Positions 16,389 through 25,046 of a stretch of 64,000 bases of DNA are shown here, one piece after another (the stretch's first letter is position 1; the number at the start of each line of letters is the position of its first letter). Source of the DNA: an uncultured Paracoccaceae bacterium (lineage in GTDB: Bacteria > Pseudomonadota > Alphaproteobacteria > Rhodobacterales > Rhodobacteraceae). The DNA is taken from the NCBI GenBank assembly GCA_951812305.1, contig CATOSB010000009.1:27744-91743 (forward strand). Direction: 5' to 3'. The notes beneath the pieces are model-generated. The model did not search any database and had not been told where the DNA came from. It worked only from the letters and a program-made list of their open reading frames with translations. Position numbers and translations under genes: made by a program.

Positions 16389-16657
16389 AGACCGTGTGCC
16401 CCCGGAGCCCGGCTGACCTGCCGCTCGCGCAGCGGGACTGCGATGCGGACGGGGCCACGTATTTCAGCGTCGATCCGGTCTGCCGCGACCTGGGCCACCC
16501 GCAGGGCGGCTGGGTGCTCTGCGGCGAGGCGGACGCGGAGCGGTTCGGGCTTTACCGGGTTCAGGCCGACGGGAGGTCCGAGTGGGTTTCGGATCATCCC
16601 ACACGCGCCGGGGCGGAGGCCGCAGCGCATCTCGCTGAGCGGGAGGATGCGGTGTGA
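16385..16657 (+). CDS. small early phage protein, unknown
   Basis: 90 residues; ATG overlaps the previous stop (ATGA). It contains four cysteines spread without a CxxC pair and ends in an acidic helix. No recognised family. It belongs to a chain of short overlapping early genes. Confidence 0.55.
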   Translation: MKTVCPRSPADLPLAQRDCDADGATYFSVDPVCRDLGHPQGGWVLCGEADAERFGLYRVQADGRSEWVSDHPTRAGAEAAAHLAEREDAV

Positions 16658-16881
16658 GCGCGCGCTGCGACAGATGCGGGCGGCGTTCCGCCGGGATTTA
16701 CGAACTGGCGCTGATCCGGGTCGATGACGGGGCCATGGAGACCGACGCGGTGGCCTGCGCGCGGATGATTGAGCTGTGCCCGGTCTGCCGGGACCGCCTC
16801 GCCGACCGGGTGGCCGCGCTGGTGCCGGTCCGGGAGGGCGACGGCAGAGGTCACGACGCGGGCGCGGAGGGGGTGACATGA
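16654..16881 (+). CDS. small zinc-ribbon early protein
   Basis: 75 residues from GTG at 16654 (GTGA overlap). Two CxxC knuckles, CDRC near residue 5 and CPVC near residue 42, indicate one zinc site. Likely a nucleic-acid or protein adaptor; exact role unknown. Confidence 0.6.
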   Translation: MSARCDRCGRRSAGIYELALIRVDDGAMETDAVACARMIELCPVCRDRLADRVAALVPVREGDGRGHDAGAEGVT

Positions 16882-17090
16882 GATTCAACACCCCGCAGCG
16901 GATCGACCAGTTCATCAGTTTTGCCGACGGCAGCACGGCTCGCTTTTTCCCGGGCGTCGGCTGGACCGCCATGCCGCCCGAATGGGATCCCGATCCGGGT
17001 GCGTGCATCGCGACCGAGTGGTGTGCCGTCATGAAAGAGCGCTTTCCAGGCATGCTCGGACTGACAGTCGAGTTCAGGGAGGGGGTATAG
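16878..17090 (+). CDS. small early phage protein, unknown
   Basis: 70 residues; ATG overlaps the previous stop (ATGA). Opens MRFNTPQRIDQFISFADGS. Its last 17 bp overlap, tail to tail, the minus-strand gene at 17074. No recognised family. Confidence 0.55.
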   Translation: MRFNTPQRIDQFISFADGSTARFFPGVGWTAMPPEWDPDPGACIATEWCAVMKERFPGMLGLTVEFREGV

Positions 17091-17493
17091 TACCTTGCGA
17101 AATCGCCTTTTCGACATTCGCCGTGACATCCATGAGTACGACTTCCAGATCGCAGGTCTCGGTTTGCACGTCGCCGGCCTTGGTCATGGTTTGGCTGCAG
17201 ACGGATGGCGGCGGGCCAATCCGGGCATAGGCAGGTGTTCCGGTCTCCGGCCAGATCATCACAAAAAAGCATCGAGCGTGATTCAGGAAAAAGTCCTGAA
17301 GCCGGTCGCGCTGTTGGGCCGTAACCGAAACCCGTCCCCGAAACATCGGCTGCGCCGGCTGGCGTGTGTGGCGCACATGGCCATCCTCAAAGGGCGTCTC
17401 TTTTATGATCTGGTGCTCCGTTTTGCACAGGCTTGGCAGAAGATAGTCAAATTCGGCGGGCCATTGGATGATTTCGAGGCTCGGGCCTGTCAT
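17074..17493 (-). CDS. isolated homologue of the phage tail protein at 277-642
   Basis: 139 residues; ATG at 17493 follows GGAG on the minus strand at proper spacing. TPFEDGHVRHTRQ aligns with TPFEDGTVRQARR of the tail gene at 277-642, and both have the same N-terminal layout ending in a W-P-x-E-F or W-P-F-E type start. It is the only minus-strand gene inside the early operon, so it would be transcribed against the early genes. Either a stray structural gene or a cargo gene; a late promoter for it was not found. Confidence 0.7.
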   Translation of the reverse strand: MTGPSLEIIQWPAEFDYLLPSLCKTEHQIIKETPFEDGHVRHTRQPAQPMFRGRVSVTAQQRDRLQDFFLNHARCFFVMIWPETGTPAYARIGPPPSVCSQTMTKAGDVQTETCDLEVVLMDVTANVEKAISQGTIPPP

Positions 17494-17526
17494 GGTTCTT
17501 TCTCCATCGGGTGTGTTGCAACGCCG

Positions 17527-17880
17527 ATGGTAGCGGCGGACGGATCGGGTGTCACGATGCCCGCCCCGGCCGCCGCGTCTGACCCGGCCCCCACGCCGTC
17601 TGATCCGCCGTCTGAGGCGGACGGGTTCATCACCGTCCATCCCGACGTGCATGCGCCCCGGCGTGACGAGGCCCCGTCGCACCCGGCCTGCAGCCTCTGC
17701 GACGGCCCCGGCGCGCATCCGCGCACGGTGTCGCTTATGGACATCCCCGATCTGGCGGCGGGTGACCTGCCGGGCGGGGCGGCGCATATGTGGACCCTCA
17801 CGCTTTGCCCGGCCTGCGAGGGGTATCTCGCCCATCTGATTTCCGACCTGCTGGGCACGCGCGCCCGGGTGGTCGCATGA
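17527..17880 (+). CDS. zinc-knuckle early protein
   Basis: About 117 residues from ATG at 17527 (an alternative ATG at 17557). After a Pro/Ala-rich opening come CSLC and CPAC knuckles about 40 residues apart, likely one zinc site. The start region abuts the divergent minus gene at 17493. Function unknown. Confidence 0.5.
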   Translation: MVAADGSGVTMPAPAAASDPAPTPSDPPSEADGFITVHPDVHAPRRDEAPSHPACSLCDGPGAHPRTVSLMDIPDLAAGDLPGGAAHMWTLTLCPACEGYLAHLISDLLGTRARVVA

Positions 17881-18146
17881 GCCCGCACGTGTCCCGATCT
17901 CCCTGTCCACCGCCTGCGCTGACTGCTCGCGCGGCGGCACCTGCCCCGGCCCTGCGCACAAGTTCCCGCTGGCGGGAAGTTCTGTCCCCCATCGCGCGCA
18001 GGGCCGGGGCCTTTTTCCGGTGGCTGGGCCAGGTTCTTGCGGCGCTGGAGGATCACTGGATCGGCGATCTGATCGGGGTGGCGGCGATATTCGGGATGCT
18101 CTGGCTGGGCTTGCTGTTTGCCCACGCGGCGGGGGTGAGCCCATGA
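17877..18146 (+). CDS. small membrane protein
   Basis: 89 residues; ATGA overlap with the previous gene. A single membrane helix near the C-terminus (DLIGVAAIFGMLWLGLLFAH) follows a basic Pro-rich region. Unknown role. Confidence 0.5.
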   Translation: MSPHVSRSPCPPPALTARAAAPAPALRTSSRWREVLSPIARRAGAFFRWLGQVLAALEDHWIGDLIGVAAIFGMLWLGLLFAHAAGVSP

Positions 18147-18733
18147 GCAGCCGAGGCACCCTTGTGGCCCGGATCGGAACCCTGCGCCGGGCGCTGGCGG
18201 AAGCGGGACGCCTGATGGCTCCTGCGGGGGATGCGTCCACGGCTCGCGCGGCGCTGCTGCAGATGTGCATCGCGGTCGCCGCCGCGCGGCAGCTTGAGGC
18301 CACGGGCGCCTGGGACCGCCTCATCCTGTCCCCGGAGCGGGCCGGGTGTGCGGCACCCGCCGGGGCACCCTGGCGCGGCGCGCTCGAAGGTCTCGGACCT
18401 CTGGATGGCCTGCCGGGCGGTGAGACCCGTGCCCTGGCGCGGATCGTGTGCATGACGGCGCATGTCGCCGGGCTGGACGCGGAGACCTTGCGCGGCCCTG
18501 GCCGGACGCAGGATGTGGTACGCGCGCGCCAGTTGGCGATGCTCATCGCAGCGGCGCTGACCGGGGCGGGGCTGGCGCGCATCGGCGCCGCACTCGGGGG
18601 GCACGATCACACGACGGTTCTCCACGGGCTGCGCCGGGCGCGGGAGCGGCTGGAGACATCCGACACGGCGGCGCTGATGGCGGCCGAGGTGCTGGACCGG
18701 CTGGACAGCGGCCGGGCCGGGGGGGCGGCGTGA
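18143..18733 (+). CDS. DnaA domain IV-like DNA-binding protein
   Basis: 196 residues. The C-terminal third reads IGAALGGHDHTTVLHGLRRA, close to the DnaA domain IV signature (GRDHTTV.H). The AAA+ domain of DnaA is absent. Such stand-alone domains occur in alphaproteobacterial phages and probably bind DnaA boxes or operator DNA. ATGA overlap with the previous gene. Role in replication or host takeover is inferred. Confidence 0.7.
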   Translation: MSSRGTLVARIGTLRRALAEAGRLMAPAGDASTARAALLQMCIAVAAARQLEATGAWDRLILSPERAGCAAPAGAPWRGALEGLGPLDGLPGGETRALARIVCMTAHVAGLDAETLRGPGRTQDVVRARQLAMLIAAALTGAGLARIGAALGGHDHTTVLHGLRRARERLETSDTAALMAAEVLDRLDSGRAGGAA

Positions 18734-18993
18734 TGCATGCGGCCCGGCTCTCCCGGTCGCCCCGGCTCAAGCGGGTGCATGAGATGCTCCGGGATGGCAC
18801 CGAGCGCTCGACGCTTGAGATCATCACGGGCGCGCGGGTCTGCGCGGTCAATGCCTGTATCGCCGAGTTGCGCGCCAACGGGGCGGAGATCGCCTGCCGC
18901 CAGGTCCGCGACCCGGCCACGGGCGGACGGCTCTGGCTTTACCGGATGGTGAGGTCTGTTCCGCCATCGGTTCAAGGGGAGGGGATGTCATGA
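18733..18993 (+). CDS. winged-helix early protein
   Basis: 86 residues. RLKRVHEMLRDGTERSTLEI followed by a recognition-like helix (CAVNACIAELRANG) and a short wing gives a winged-helix outline. Start at ATG 18733 overlaps the previous stop as TGATG. Likely DNA-binding; target unknown. Confidence 0.55.
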   Translation: MHAARLSRSPRLKRVHEMLRDGTERSTLEIITGARVCAVNACIAELRANGAEIACRQVRDPATGGRLWLYRMVRSVPPSVQGEGMS

Positions 18994-19772
18994 CGGATCG
19001 GGCCGACCTGAGGCTTGTTGATACTGCGGGTGCTCCCGGGCTTGTGTTCGCCGGCGAACTTTCGCACGCCGACTGGCGAGATATCGGTCTTGGGCTGGCG
19101 CGGGAGCGGTGTGACAGTGCGTTCGAATGGCGCATCGGTGACTGGGCGGTCGCCGCCTCAGGGGTCATCTCGACCCTGGCGGAGGCGGCGGGGATCGTTG
19201 GCGAGAGCGAGGGCAATATCCGCAAGTTCGTCTCGGTCGCCAGGGTTTTCCAGCCTGTTCGCCGGCGAACAAATGTTTCATTCCACCTGCATCTTGAAGT
19301 GGTGGCTTTGCCCGAGGTCGAGCAGGAGCGCCTGCTTGATCTGGCCAGCGCCGAACACTGGACGCGTGCGCTTATGCGGGAAGAGGCACGGGATGTTCGC
19401 CGGCGAACAAACGTCAGTGATCTGGCGGGTGAGAACGCGCGGCTCAAGCGCGATCTGGCCGCAGCGCGCGCGGACCGGGACACTGCGCGCGCGGCGCTCA
19501 GGGCGACGGAGGCGCGCACGAAGGACGCGATCGGCGAGATCGGGCGGGTCTGGCACGAGATTGACCAGGTGACGGCGGCCTTCTTTGATCCGGACAACCC
19601 CGCCGGGGCAGCCGCCCTGCACGGCAACGCGCGGGCGAAAGCCGCGACGCGGCTCAAAAAACGGCTCGAAGCCCGTGTGGCGGAGATCAACACCATTGCG
19701 GCGCGCATCGAGGCCCGGCTGGTGGCCTCTGGCGCAGCGGACACCGGCGCGGACACCCGGGGGGATCGGTAA
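18990..19772 (+). CDS. ParB/DUF3102-like DNA-binding protein
   Basis: 260 residues. The phrase FEWRIGDWAVAASG, a putative HTH around residues 60-90 (TLAEAAGIVGESEGNIRKFV), the stretch VVALPEVEQERLLDLA and a C-terminal coiled coil resemble plasmid/phage partition-like regulators. Its own gene contains three identical 14-bp palindromes, so it may bind within its gene. It ends at the transposase start (TAATG). Exact family not certain. Confidence 0.5.
   Translation: MTDRADLRLVDTAGAPGLVFAGELSHADWRDIGLGLARERCDSAFEWRIGDWAVAASGVISTLAEAAGIVGESEGNIRKFVSVARVFQPVRRRTNVSFHLHLEVVALPEVEQERLLDLASAEHWTRALMREEARDVRRRTNVSDLAGENARLKRDLAAARADRDTARAALRATEARTKDAIGEIGRVWHEIDQVTAAFFDPDNPAGAAALHGNARAKAATRLKKRLEARVAEINTIAARIEARLVASGAADTGADTRGDR
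19046..19408. repeat. three identical 14-bp palindromes GTTCGCCGGCGAAC
   Basis: Copies at 19046-19059, 19257-19270 and 19395-19408, all within the ParB-like gene just before the transposase gene. The second and third share flanks (followed by AAA then T/C then GT), the first is in another codon frame. Conservation across frames argues for a DNA-level function. Confidence 0.7.
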
Positions 19773-21586
19773 TGGGCGCTCTGGCACTCAGATCGCTGCG
19801 CGGGCAGGTCCCCGATTTGCAAGCCCCCTGCGCAGCGGCTGCACCCTGCGTACAAGCCCCCTGCACCCCCGGTGTACCGCCGTCCCCGCCACATCCATCC
19901 CTGCCGCCCGAGGGTGCGGCGCTCGACCGCGCCCGGGTGCGGCTGGCGGCGGTGGCAGAGGCCGGGCGGCTGGCGTCCGACGGGATGGCGCAGGCCGAGG
20001 CTGACAGGATTGCAGCTGAGGGGGCAGGTGTTTCACCGGCCTCGGTGGCGTCCTGGCGGGCCCGGGTGCGCGGCCTCGGCCCCGAGGCGCGTCTGGCGGC
20101 CCTGATGGACGCGCCCCGCCGGGGCCGGCCCAAAGGCGGCGGGGGTGGCCCCGGCGCGCCGGAGGAGGTACTTGACGATCTTCTGGCGGCCCTGGCCTTC
20201 GAGCACGGCGCGCATCTCACCGCCTCCCATGTGGCCCGTGTGGCAAGCGTGCGCCTGCGTGTGGACCTGTCGCTCAGATCCATCCAGCGCCGCCTGGCGG
20301 CGTTTCGTGAAGAGCACGCCCGCGATCTCTCCGCGGTCTCGGACCCCGACAGGCACCGCTCCCGCCGTGCCCCGGCTTTCGGGCGGCGCTCGGAGGATAT
20401 CTCAGGCGTAATCACGGAGCCGAACGCGCTCTGGGAACTCGACAGCACGCCTGCGGACGTGATGTGCAGCGACGGGCGGCAGACCATCGTGGGCGCCATC
20501 GACGTGGGTACGCGGCGGGGCCGGCTGCTGGTGGTGCCGGTCAGCCGGGCCACGGCGATCTGCGCGCTTCTGAGGCGCTGCCTGATCGACTGGGGTGTGC
20601 CGGAGCTGGTGCGCACCGATGGGGGTGCGGACTATACCTCGGCACATCTCGTGCGCGTCCTGGCCGACCTGGCCATCGGCCATGACATCTGTCCGCCCTA
20701 CACGCCCGAGGCCAAGCCCTTCATCGAGCGGTTCTTCGGCACCGTGACGCGGGATCTCTTCGCCTATCTGCCGGGTTTTGTCGGCCACAGCGTGGCGGAC
20801 CGAAAGAAAATCGAGGCCAGAACGTCGATGGCGGCACGGCGCGGCAAGGATGACCGCGAGACCTTCGCCGTGGCGCTGAGCGCGGGTGAGCTGCAGGCCC
20901 GCTGCGACGCCTGGACCGAGACCGTCTATCACACAAGGCCCCATGCGGGGCTGGGCGGCGAGACCCCGGCGGCACGGGCGCGGGCCTCGGCGGAGCCGCT
21001 GGCGCGAATTACCGACCCGCGCGCGCTCGATCCGCTTCTGGCCGAACCGGTCAGGGGCGGCGGCACAAGAGTGGTCCACAAGGAGGGCCTCGAGATCGGC
21101 GGGCACTGGTATATCGCGCCGGAGCTGGGCGAGCATGTGAAGACGCGGGTCCAGGTCCGGCTCGATCCGGCCGATCCGGGTCGGGTCTTTGTCTTCACGG
21201 GTGACGGGCGGTTTCTCTGCCTGGCCGGGGAGACCACCGGCCTTGCGCGGGCGGCGATTGCCAGGGAGGCGAAGGCCCGGGCGAAACGGGCTGACAGCGC
21301 GGCGCGGGCCCGGGCGAAGAAGCTCAGGCGCAGCCAGAAGCCGGAGACCGCAATGGACGATGTGCTCAAGGTGGCGGGGTCCGCCACCGCGAAGGTGATC
21401 GACATCCCGCGCCCCGCCGATCCCCATGAGACCCCGGCGCTCGCGCAGGCCGGAAAGGCCGCCCGCGCCGCGGCCGCCATGGCGGCCGGGAACCACCCCG
21501 CTGCGGCCCGGGCCAATGGTGGTCCGGGCGGCGATCCGTTCAAGGCCGCGCTCAGACAGCTTTATCTCAAGGAGGAACAGACATGA
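19772..21586 (+). CDS. Mu-type DDE transposase A
   Basis: 604 residues. Integrase core with D224 (WELDSTPADVM), D283 (VRTDGGADYTS) and E319 (AKPFIERFFGT), the DDE triad of MuA-like enzymes that nick prophage ends and join them to target DNA. The N-terminal region has an HTH-like segment (about 75-110), the C-terminal part a Lys/Arg/Ala-rich tail for ATPase B contact. Starts at TAATG overlap. The N-terminal coding DNA carries CAAGCCCCCTGC twice, which might also be a binding site. Drives integration and replicative transposition. Confidence 0.95.
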   Translation: MGALALRSLRGQVPDLQAPCAAAAPCVQAPCTPGVPPSPPHPSLPPEGAALDRARVRLAAVAEAGRLASDGMAQAEADRIAAEGAGVSPASVASWRARVRGLGPEARLAALMDAPRRGRPKGGGGGPGAPEEVLDDLLAALAFEHGAHLTASHVARVASVRLRVDLSLRSIQRRLAAFREEHARDLSAVSDPDRHRSRRAPAFGRRSEDISGVITEPNALWELDSTPADVMCSDGRQTIVGAIDVGTRRGRLLVVPVSRATAICALLRRCLIDWGVPELVRTDGGADYTSAHLVRVLADLAIGHDICPPYTPEAKPFIERFFGTVTRDLFAYLPGFVGHSVADRKKIEARTSMAARRGKDDRETFAVALSAGELQARCDAWTETVYHTRPHAGLGGETPAARARASAEPLARITDPRALDPLLAEPVRGGGTRVVHKEGLEIGGHWYIAPELGEHVKTRVQVRLDPADPGRVFVFTGDGRFLCLAGETTGLARAAIAREAKARAKRADSAARARAKKLRRSQKPETAMDDVLKVAGSATAKVIDIPRPADPHETPALAQAGKAARAAAAMAAGNHPAAARANGGPGGDPFKAALRQLYLKEEQT

Positions 21587-22095
21587 CCCGGAATAACCAC
21601 GAGACGCCGAACAGGGGGCCTGAGGGCGGGCTTCCCGATCTTTGCGACATATCAGGGCCGGAGGATATCCTGCGGCTGGCCCCGGTTCTGAGAGGTAATG
21701 GGCCTCTGGGGCTGGACGGCCTGTGTTGGGTTCTGCGCCAGATCGAAGTCGCCGGCGCCAGCCGTGGGCAGGTGGCGGCTCTCTGCGGTGTTGCAGAGCC
21801 GGTGGTTCAGCGGTTCGCCGAGGGCGGGTACGGCCGCCGGTCGGAGGTGCCGCTCGGCCTGATCGACGGGCTGTCGCGGATCTGGACAGAGACGATCCTG
21901 CATTCGTTTGATATTGGAAGTGACCGTGTTACGTCCCTTGATATGGCGCTTCGTTTTGGCGTCCGGTTGCTGGATGTGACAGGTCTGTTCACCGCGCACC
22001 GCGTTCCCGCACATATCGCCGGGAATATCCGGCAAAGCTGCGAGATCGGCGATCATGCGGTCGCCTCGAAACCTTGCGGGGATGAACCGCAATGA
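21583..22095 (+). CDS. hypothetical protein between transposase A and ATPase B
   Basis: 170 residues with 4-bp overlaps on both sides, so it is part of the transposition operon. Sequence is mixed helical with an HTH-like stretch (SRGQVAALCGVAEPVVQRFA). Family not recognised. Confidence 0.55.
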   Translation: MTRNNHETPNRGPEGGLPDLCDISGPEDILRLAPVLRGNGPLGLDGLCWVLRQIEVAGASRGQVAALCGVAEPVVQRFAEGGYGRRSEVPLGLIDGLSRIWTETILHSFDIGSDRVTSLDMALRFGVRLLDVTGLFTAHRVPAHIAGNIRQSCEIGDHAVASKPCGDEPQ

Positions 22096-23087
22096 CCGAT
22101 CCCGTCACCCGGCTGCATCCCGATCTTCCCGACCCCGCGCCTGCCGGCGCCCCTGAAACGCCCCCGGGTCCCGACCCCGATACGGCGGCCACGATGCGCG
22201 CGGTGTCCGCCGAGATGGCGGCCTGCGGGCTAAGCCAGGCCGTGACGGCGCGCGGTTTGGGGGTGAGTTCCACCACGCTCCATCGCTGGCTCAAGGGCGA
22301 CTATGAGGGCGATGTGGCCCGCGTGAGCGCGAAAGCGCGCGCCTGGCTGGAGACCCGGTCCGAGGCGCGCGCGCTGACGCTGACGCCCGCCGGTCTCGAC
22401 ACCCATGCAGGGTTAAGCCTGACCGAAGAGGTGATGGCCGCGCTCGCCCATGCCCAGGCCACCGGTGATGTGGTGTTGATCCATGGCCGCTCGGGCGCGG
22501 GCAAGTCCTGGGCCCTGAAGAGCTACGCGGCGGCGCGCGCCCAGGTCACCGTGCTGACCGTGACCTGCGGCATCACCTCGCTGCATGGTCTTTACGGGCG
22601 CATCGCGCGCGGCCTCGGGGCGGGCGGGCGCTTCGTTTCCGCGCTGGAGGCCGAGGATGCGATTCTCGCGCGGCTTGAGGGCCGCCACGCGCTTCTGGCC
22701 ATCGACGAGGCGCAGCATCTCTCCGCCCGGCTCATCGACGCGCTGCGTGGCCTGCGTGATCTCTCCGGCTGCGGGCTGGCGCTTCTGGGCGACGAGACCT
22801 TGCGCATGACGCTCGGGCGCTGCCCGCAGGTCACGGGCCGGATCGGTGTGCGCGTCGGCCTCGGCGTGCCGGGTGAGGCCGATGTGACGACGCTGCTGGA
22901 AACCGTGCTGGGGCGGACGCCTTCGGGGGCCGAGCGCAGGTGCGCGCAAGCCGCTGTCGCCGCGCCCGGGGGGATGCACGCGCTGCGCCGGCTCATGGCG
23001 CGCGCCTTCATGATCGCCCGCGCCGATGAGCGGACGGCGATCACACCCGACGATATCGCCGCCGCTGCGGCCGGCATGGAGGCCTGA
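22092..23087 (+). CDS. Mu-type target activator ATPase B
   Basis: 331 residues. Residues about 47-69 form an HTH (LSQAVTARGLGVSSTTLHRW), followed by an AAA ATPase with Walker A GRSGAGKS (132-139) and Walker B LLAIDEAQHL (201-210). MuB proteins form ATP-dependent filaments on target DNA, stimulate transposase A and give target immunity. Overlaps the upstream gene by 4 bp. Confidence 0.9.
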   Translation: MTDPVTRLHPDLPDPAPAGAPETPPGPDPDTAATMRAVSAEMAACGLSQAVTARGLGVSSTTLHRWLKGDYEGDVARVSAKARAWLETRSEARALTLTPAGLDTHAGLSLTEEVMAALAHAQATGDVVLIHGRSGAGKSWALKSYAAARAQVTVLTVTCGITSLHGLYGRIARGLGAGGRFVSALEAEDAILARLEGRHALLAIDEAQHLSARLIDALRGLRDLSGCGLALLGDETLRMTLGRCPQVTGRIGVRVGLGVPGEADVTTLLETVLGRTPSGAERRCAQAAVAAPGGMHALRRLMARAFMIARADERTAITPDDIAAAAAGMEA

Positions 23088-23140
23088 GCTCCCCGTCCCG
23101 CCCGCGAAATCAACCGACCCACCAACCCGGAGGACATGAT

Positions 23141-23851
23141 ATGACCCGACCACAGACCGGCCCCGCACCCCGTGACGCGGGCGGAAACCAGATTATCCCG
23201 GATGCGCCCGCGGGCTGGATCCACGAGGCAACCGTCCTGATCGACGGGCAGCGCTACATGCGGGATGCACAAGGTCGCCTCACGCCGGTCGATCTGGTGC
23301 GGCCCCAGGACCAGCTGCAGGACGAGATGGTCAGGACGGTGATCGGCCATGCTGAGGATCTCTCGGCGCAGATTGCCCGGTTTCGCGGCCACAGCTTCGA
23401 CGACATCGCCGCCTTTGATGCGCTGTTGCAGGACGAATATGGCGGCCATGCCCGCCGCTCGGTGAAGGGCAACCGCACCTATATGAGCTATGACGGCTGC
23501 CGCAAGGTGCAGGTGCAGATCGCCGAGCGTGTGGCCTTCGGGCCGGAACTGCAGGTGGCGCGCGATCTGGTTGAGGAATGCCTCGCCGAATGGGCCGAGG
23601 GCAGCCGCGACGAGATCCGCGCGATCGTGGCCCATGCGTTTCAGGTGGACCGGGAGGGCGAGATCAGCCGGGGGGCGATCTACAGTCTCCTGCGGCTCGA
23701 TATCGACGATGCGCGCTGGCAAAAGGCCATGGCGGCGATCCGCGACGCGATGCGGGTGGTGGGCTCGAAAACCTATATCCGCTGCTACCGCCGCGAGAGC
23801 CCCGAAGGTGCCTGGGAGCCCATCACCATCGATCTGGCAAAGGCGGGCTGA
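23141..23851 (+). CDS. DUF3164 family phage protein
   Basis: 236 residues. The opening region has YMRDAQGRLTPVDLV and the middle KVQVQIAERVAFGPELQVAR, hallmarks of DUF3164 proteins common in Mu-like early operons. A ribosome site GGAGG precedes ATG 23141. Role in phage replication is suspected but not known. Confidence 0.85.
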   Translation: MTRPQTGPAPRDAGGNQIIPDAPAGWIHEATVLIDGQRYMRDAQGRLTPVDLVRPQDQLQDEMVRTVIGHAEDLSAQIARFRGHSFDDIAAFDALLQDEYGGHARRSVKGNRTYMSYDGCRKVQVQIAERVAFGPELQVARDLVEECLAEWAEGSRDEIRAIVAHAFQVDREGEISRGAIYSLLRLDIDDARWQKAMAAIRDAMRVVGSKTYIRCYRRESPEGAWEPITIDLAKAG

Positions 23852-23854
23852 GCG

Positions 23855-24043
23855 ATGTCAGACTTCGTGAACCGGCGCCTCGGACGCGTGGGCCTGGACG
23901 AGGCCGATGGAATGCAGACATGCATCCTTGCGGACATATCCCTCTCCCGCAACCGCGACAATCTTGTTGTTTGTGCCACGAAACCGCCAGCGCCATTGCC
24001 CCGATACGTCCTGAAATATCTGAAAGTACATGATTATGTCTGA
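23855..24043 (+). CDS. doubtful small ORF
   Basis: 62 codons, ATG three bases after the DUF3164 stop. Composition drops in GC toward its end and no family is seen. It overlaps the next gene. Kept at low confidence because the intergenic space would otherwise be empty. Confidence 0.25.
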   Translation: MSDFVNRRLGRVGLDEADGMQTCILADISLSRNRDNLVVCATKPPAPLPRYVLKYLKVHDYV

Positions 24044-24254
24044 GCCTTCCTATCATGATTACCTGTTCGATTATCACTTCGAGGGCTGTACCTGGTCAAT
24101 CACCATCCGCGCAACCTCGCCGAAAGAAGCACGGCAGCGCATTGAGGCAATGGCCCGGGGAGTTGTTTATGTCGGCGAGCTTTACGCGGAAATCCCCGTT
24201 CCGCTCGGCGGACCTCTTCGCCGCCTCTGGCGGGGCGTGCGAGGACGAGGCTGA
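24036..24254 (+). CDS. small conserved phage protein
   Basis: 72 residues from ATG 24036 (an in-frame ATG at 24030 also exists). YLFDYHFEGCTWSITIRATS followed by EARQRIEAMA looks like a compact beta-alpha domain that I associate with Rhodobacterales prophages. Function unknown. Ends just before GemA. Confidence 0.55.
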   Translation: MSEPSYHDYLFDYHFEGCTWSITIRATSPKEARQRIEAMARGVVYVGELYAEIPVPLGGPLRRLWRGVRGRG

Positions 24255-24255
24255 G

Positions 24256-24762
24256 ATGCCCCGCCGCTCCACATCCCCCGGACCCTCGGACCGCCGCGCC
24301 ACGCTGATGCGCGCGGCCCATGCCGCCTGCCGCCGGCTGGGGCTGGACAACGATGCCCGCCACGATGTGCAGCTTGCCGTCACCGGCAAGGCGTCGATGC
24401 GGGATATGGGCTCGACCGATCTGGCGCGGCTTCTGGACCACCTGAACGCCCGTGGCGGCGGACGCAGGGGCCGCAGGAACGGCGCGCGTGGACGATACCA
24501 TCCCAAAGCGCCGCGCGCCGATCTCAGGCTCATTCACGCGCTCTGGGGCGAGTTGGCCCGCCGCGGGCTGCTGACCCGCCCCGGACGCCACGGGCTCAAC
24601 ACGTTCATCCGCGCCCGCTTCGGGCCACATTGGTCCTTCGTGCCGATGGATGTGGATGCGCTCACCGAGACCGCGCATATCACCGCCGTGATCCAGGCGC
24701 TGAAAGCCTGGCTGGCGCGCGACGGCGGCGGCGATGACAGGTCGGGCGGCGGGGCGGCATGA
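24256..24762 (+). CDS. GemA-like regulatory protein (DUF1018)
   Basis: 168 residues from ATG 24256. The N-terminal half (AAHAACRRLGLDNDARHDVQ, then LARLLDHLNA) is typical of GemA proteins of Mu-like phages, which alter host gene expression and DNA relaxation. The C-terminal half (LIHALWGELARRGLL and FIRARFG) also fits. Between DUF3164 and the methylase, the usual neighbourhood. Confidence 0.8.
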   Translation: MPRRSTSPGPSDRRATLMRAAHAACRRLGLDNDARHDVQLAVTGKASMRDMGSTDLARLLDHLNARGGGRRGRRNGARGRYHPKAPRADLRLIHALWGELARRGLLTRPGRHGLNTFIRARFGPHWSFVPMDVDALTETAHITAVIQALKAWLARDGGGDDRSGGGAA

Positions 24763-25046
24763 CCGTGCGGGTCCATATCACCGACCATGCGGTGTTGCGC
24801 TATCTTGAGCGCGGGCTCGGTGTCGATGTTGCCGGGCTCCGGCGGCGCATCGCCCGCTCCCCGTCGCCCGCCCTGGCGCTTGCGGACCGCCCGGGCGACG
24901 GGGCCGCGCTGATCTGTAACGGGCTGCGCTACTGCCTGCGGCGCGGCGCGGATGGCACGCTGACGGTCGTCACCATCACCTCGGCGCAGGCGGGCGCGCT
25001 CTCAAACCGGGCCCGGCGGCTCAGGCGGCGGAGGACGGTGCTATGA
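24759..25046 (+). CDS. small phage protein, unknown
   Basis: 95 residues; ATGA overlap with GemA. HITDHAVLRYLERGLGVDVA and LTVVTITSAQAG suggest a compact alpha/beta fold similar to small phage regulators seen next to GemA. Basic C-terminus (RARRLRRRRTVL). Function unknown. Confidence 0.55.
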   Translation: MTVRVHITDHAVLRYLERGLGVDVAGLRRRIARSPSPALALADRPGDGAALICNGLRYCLRRGADGTLTVVTITSAQAGALSNRARRLRRRRTVL

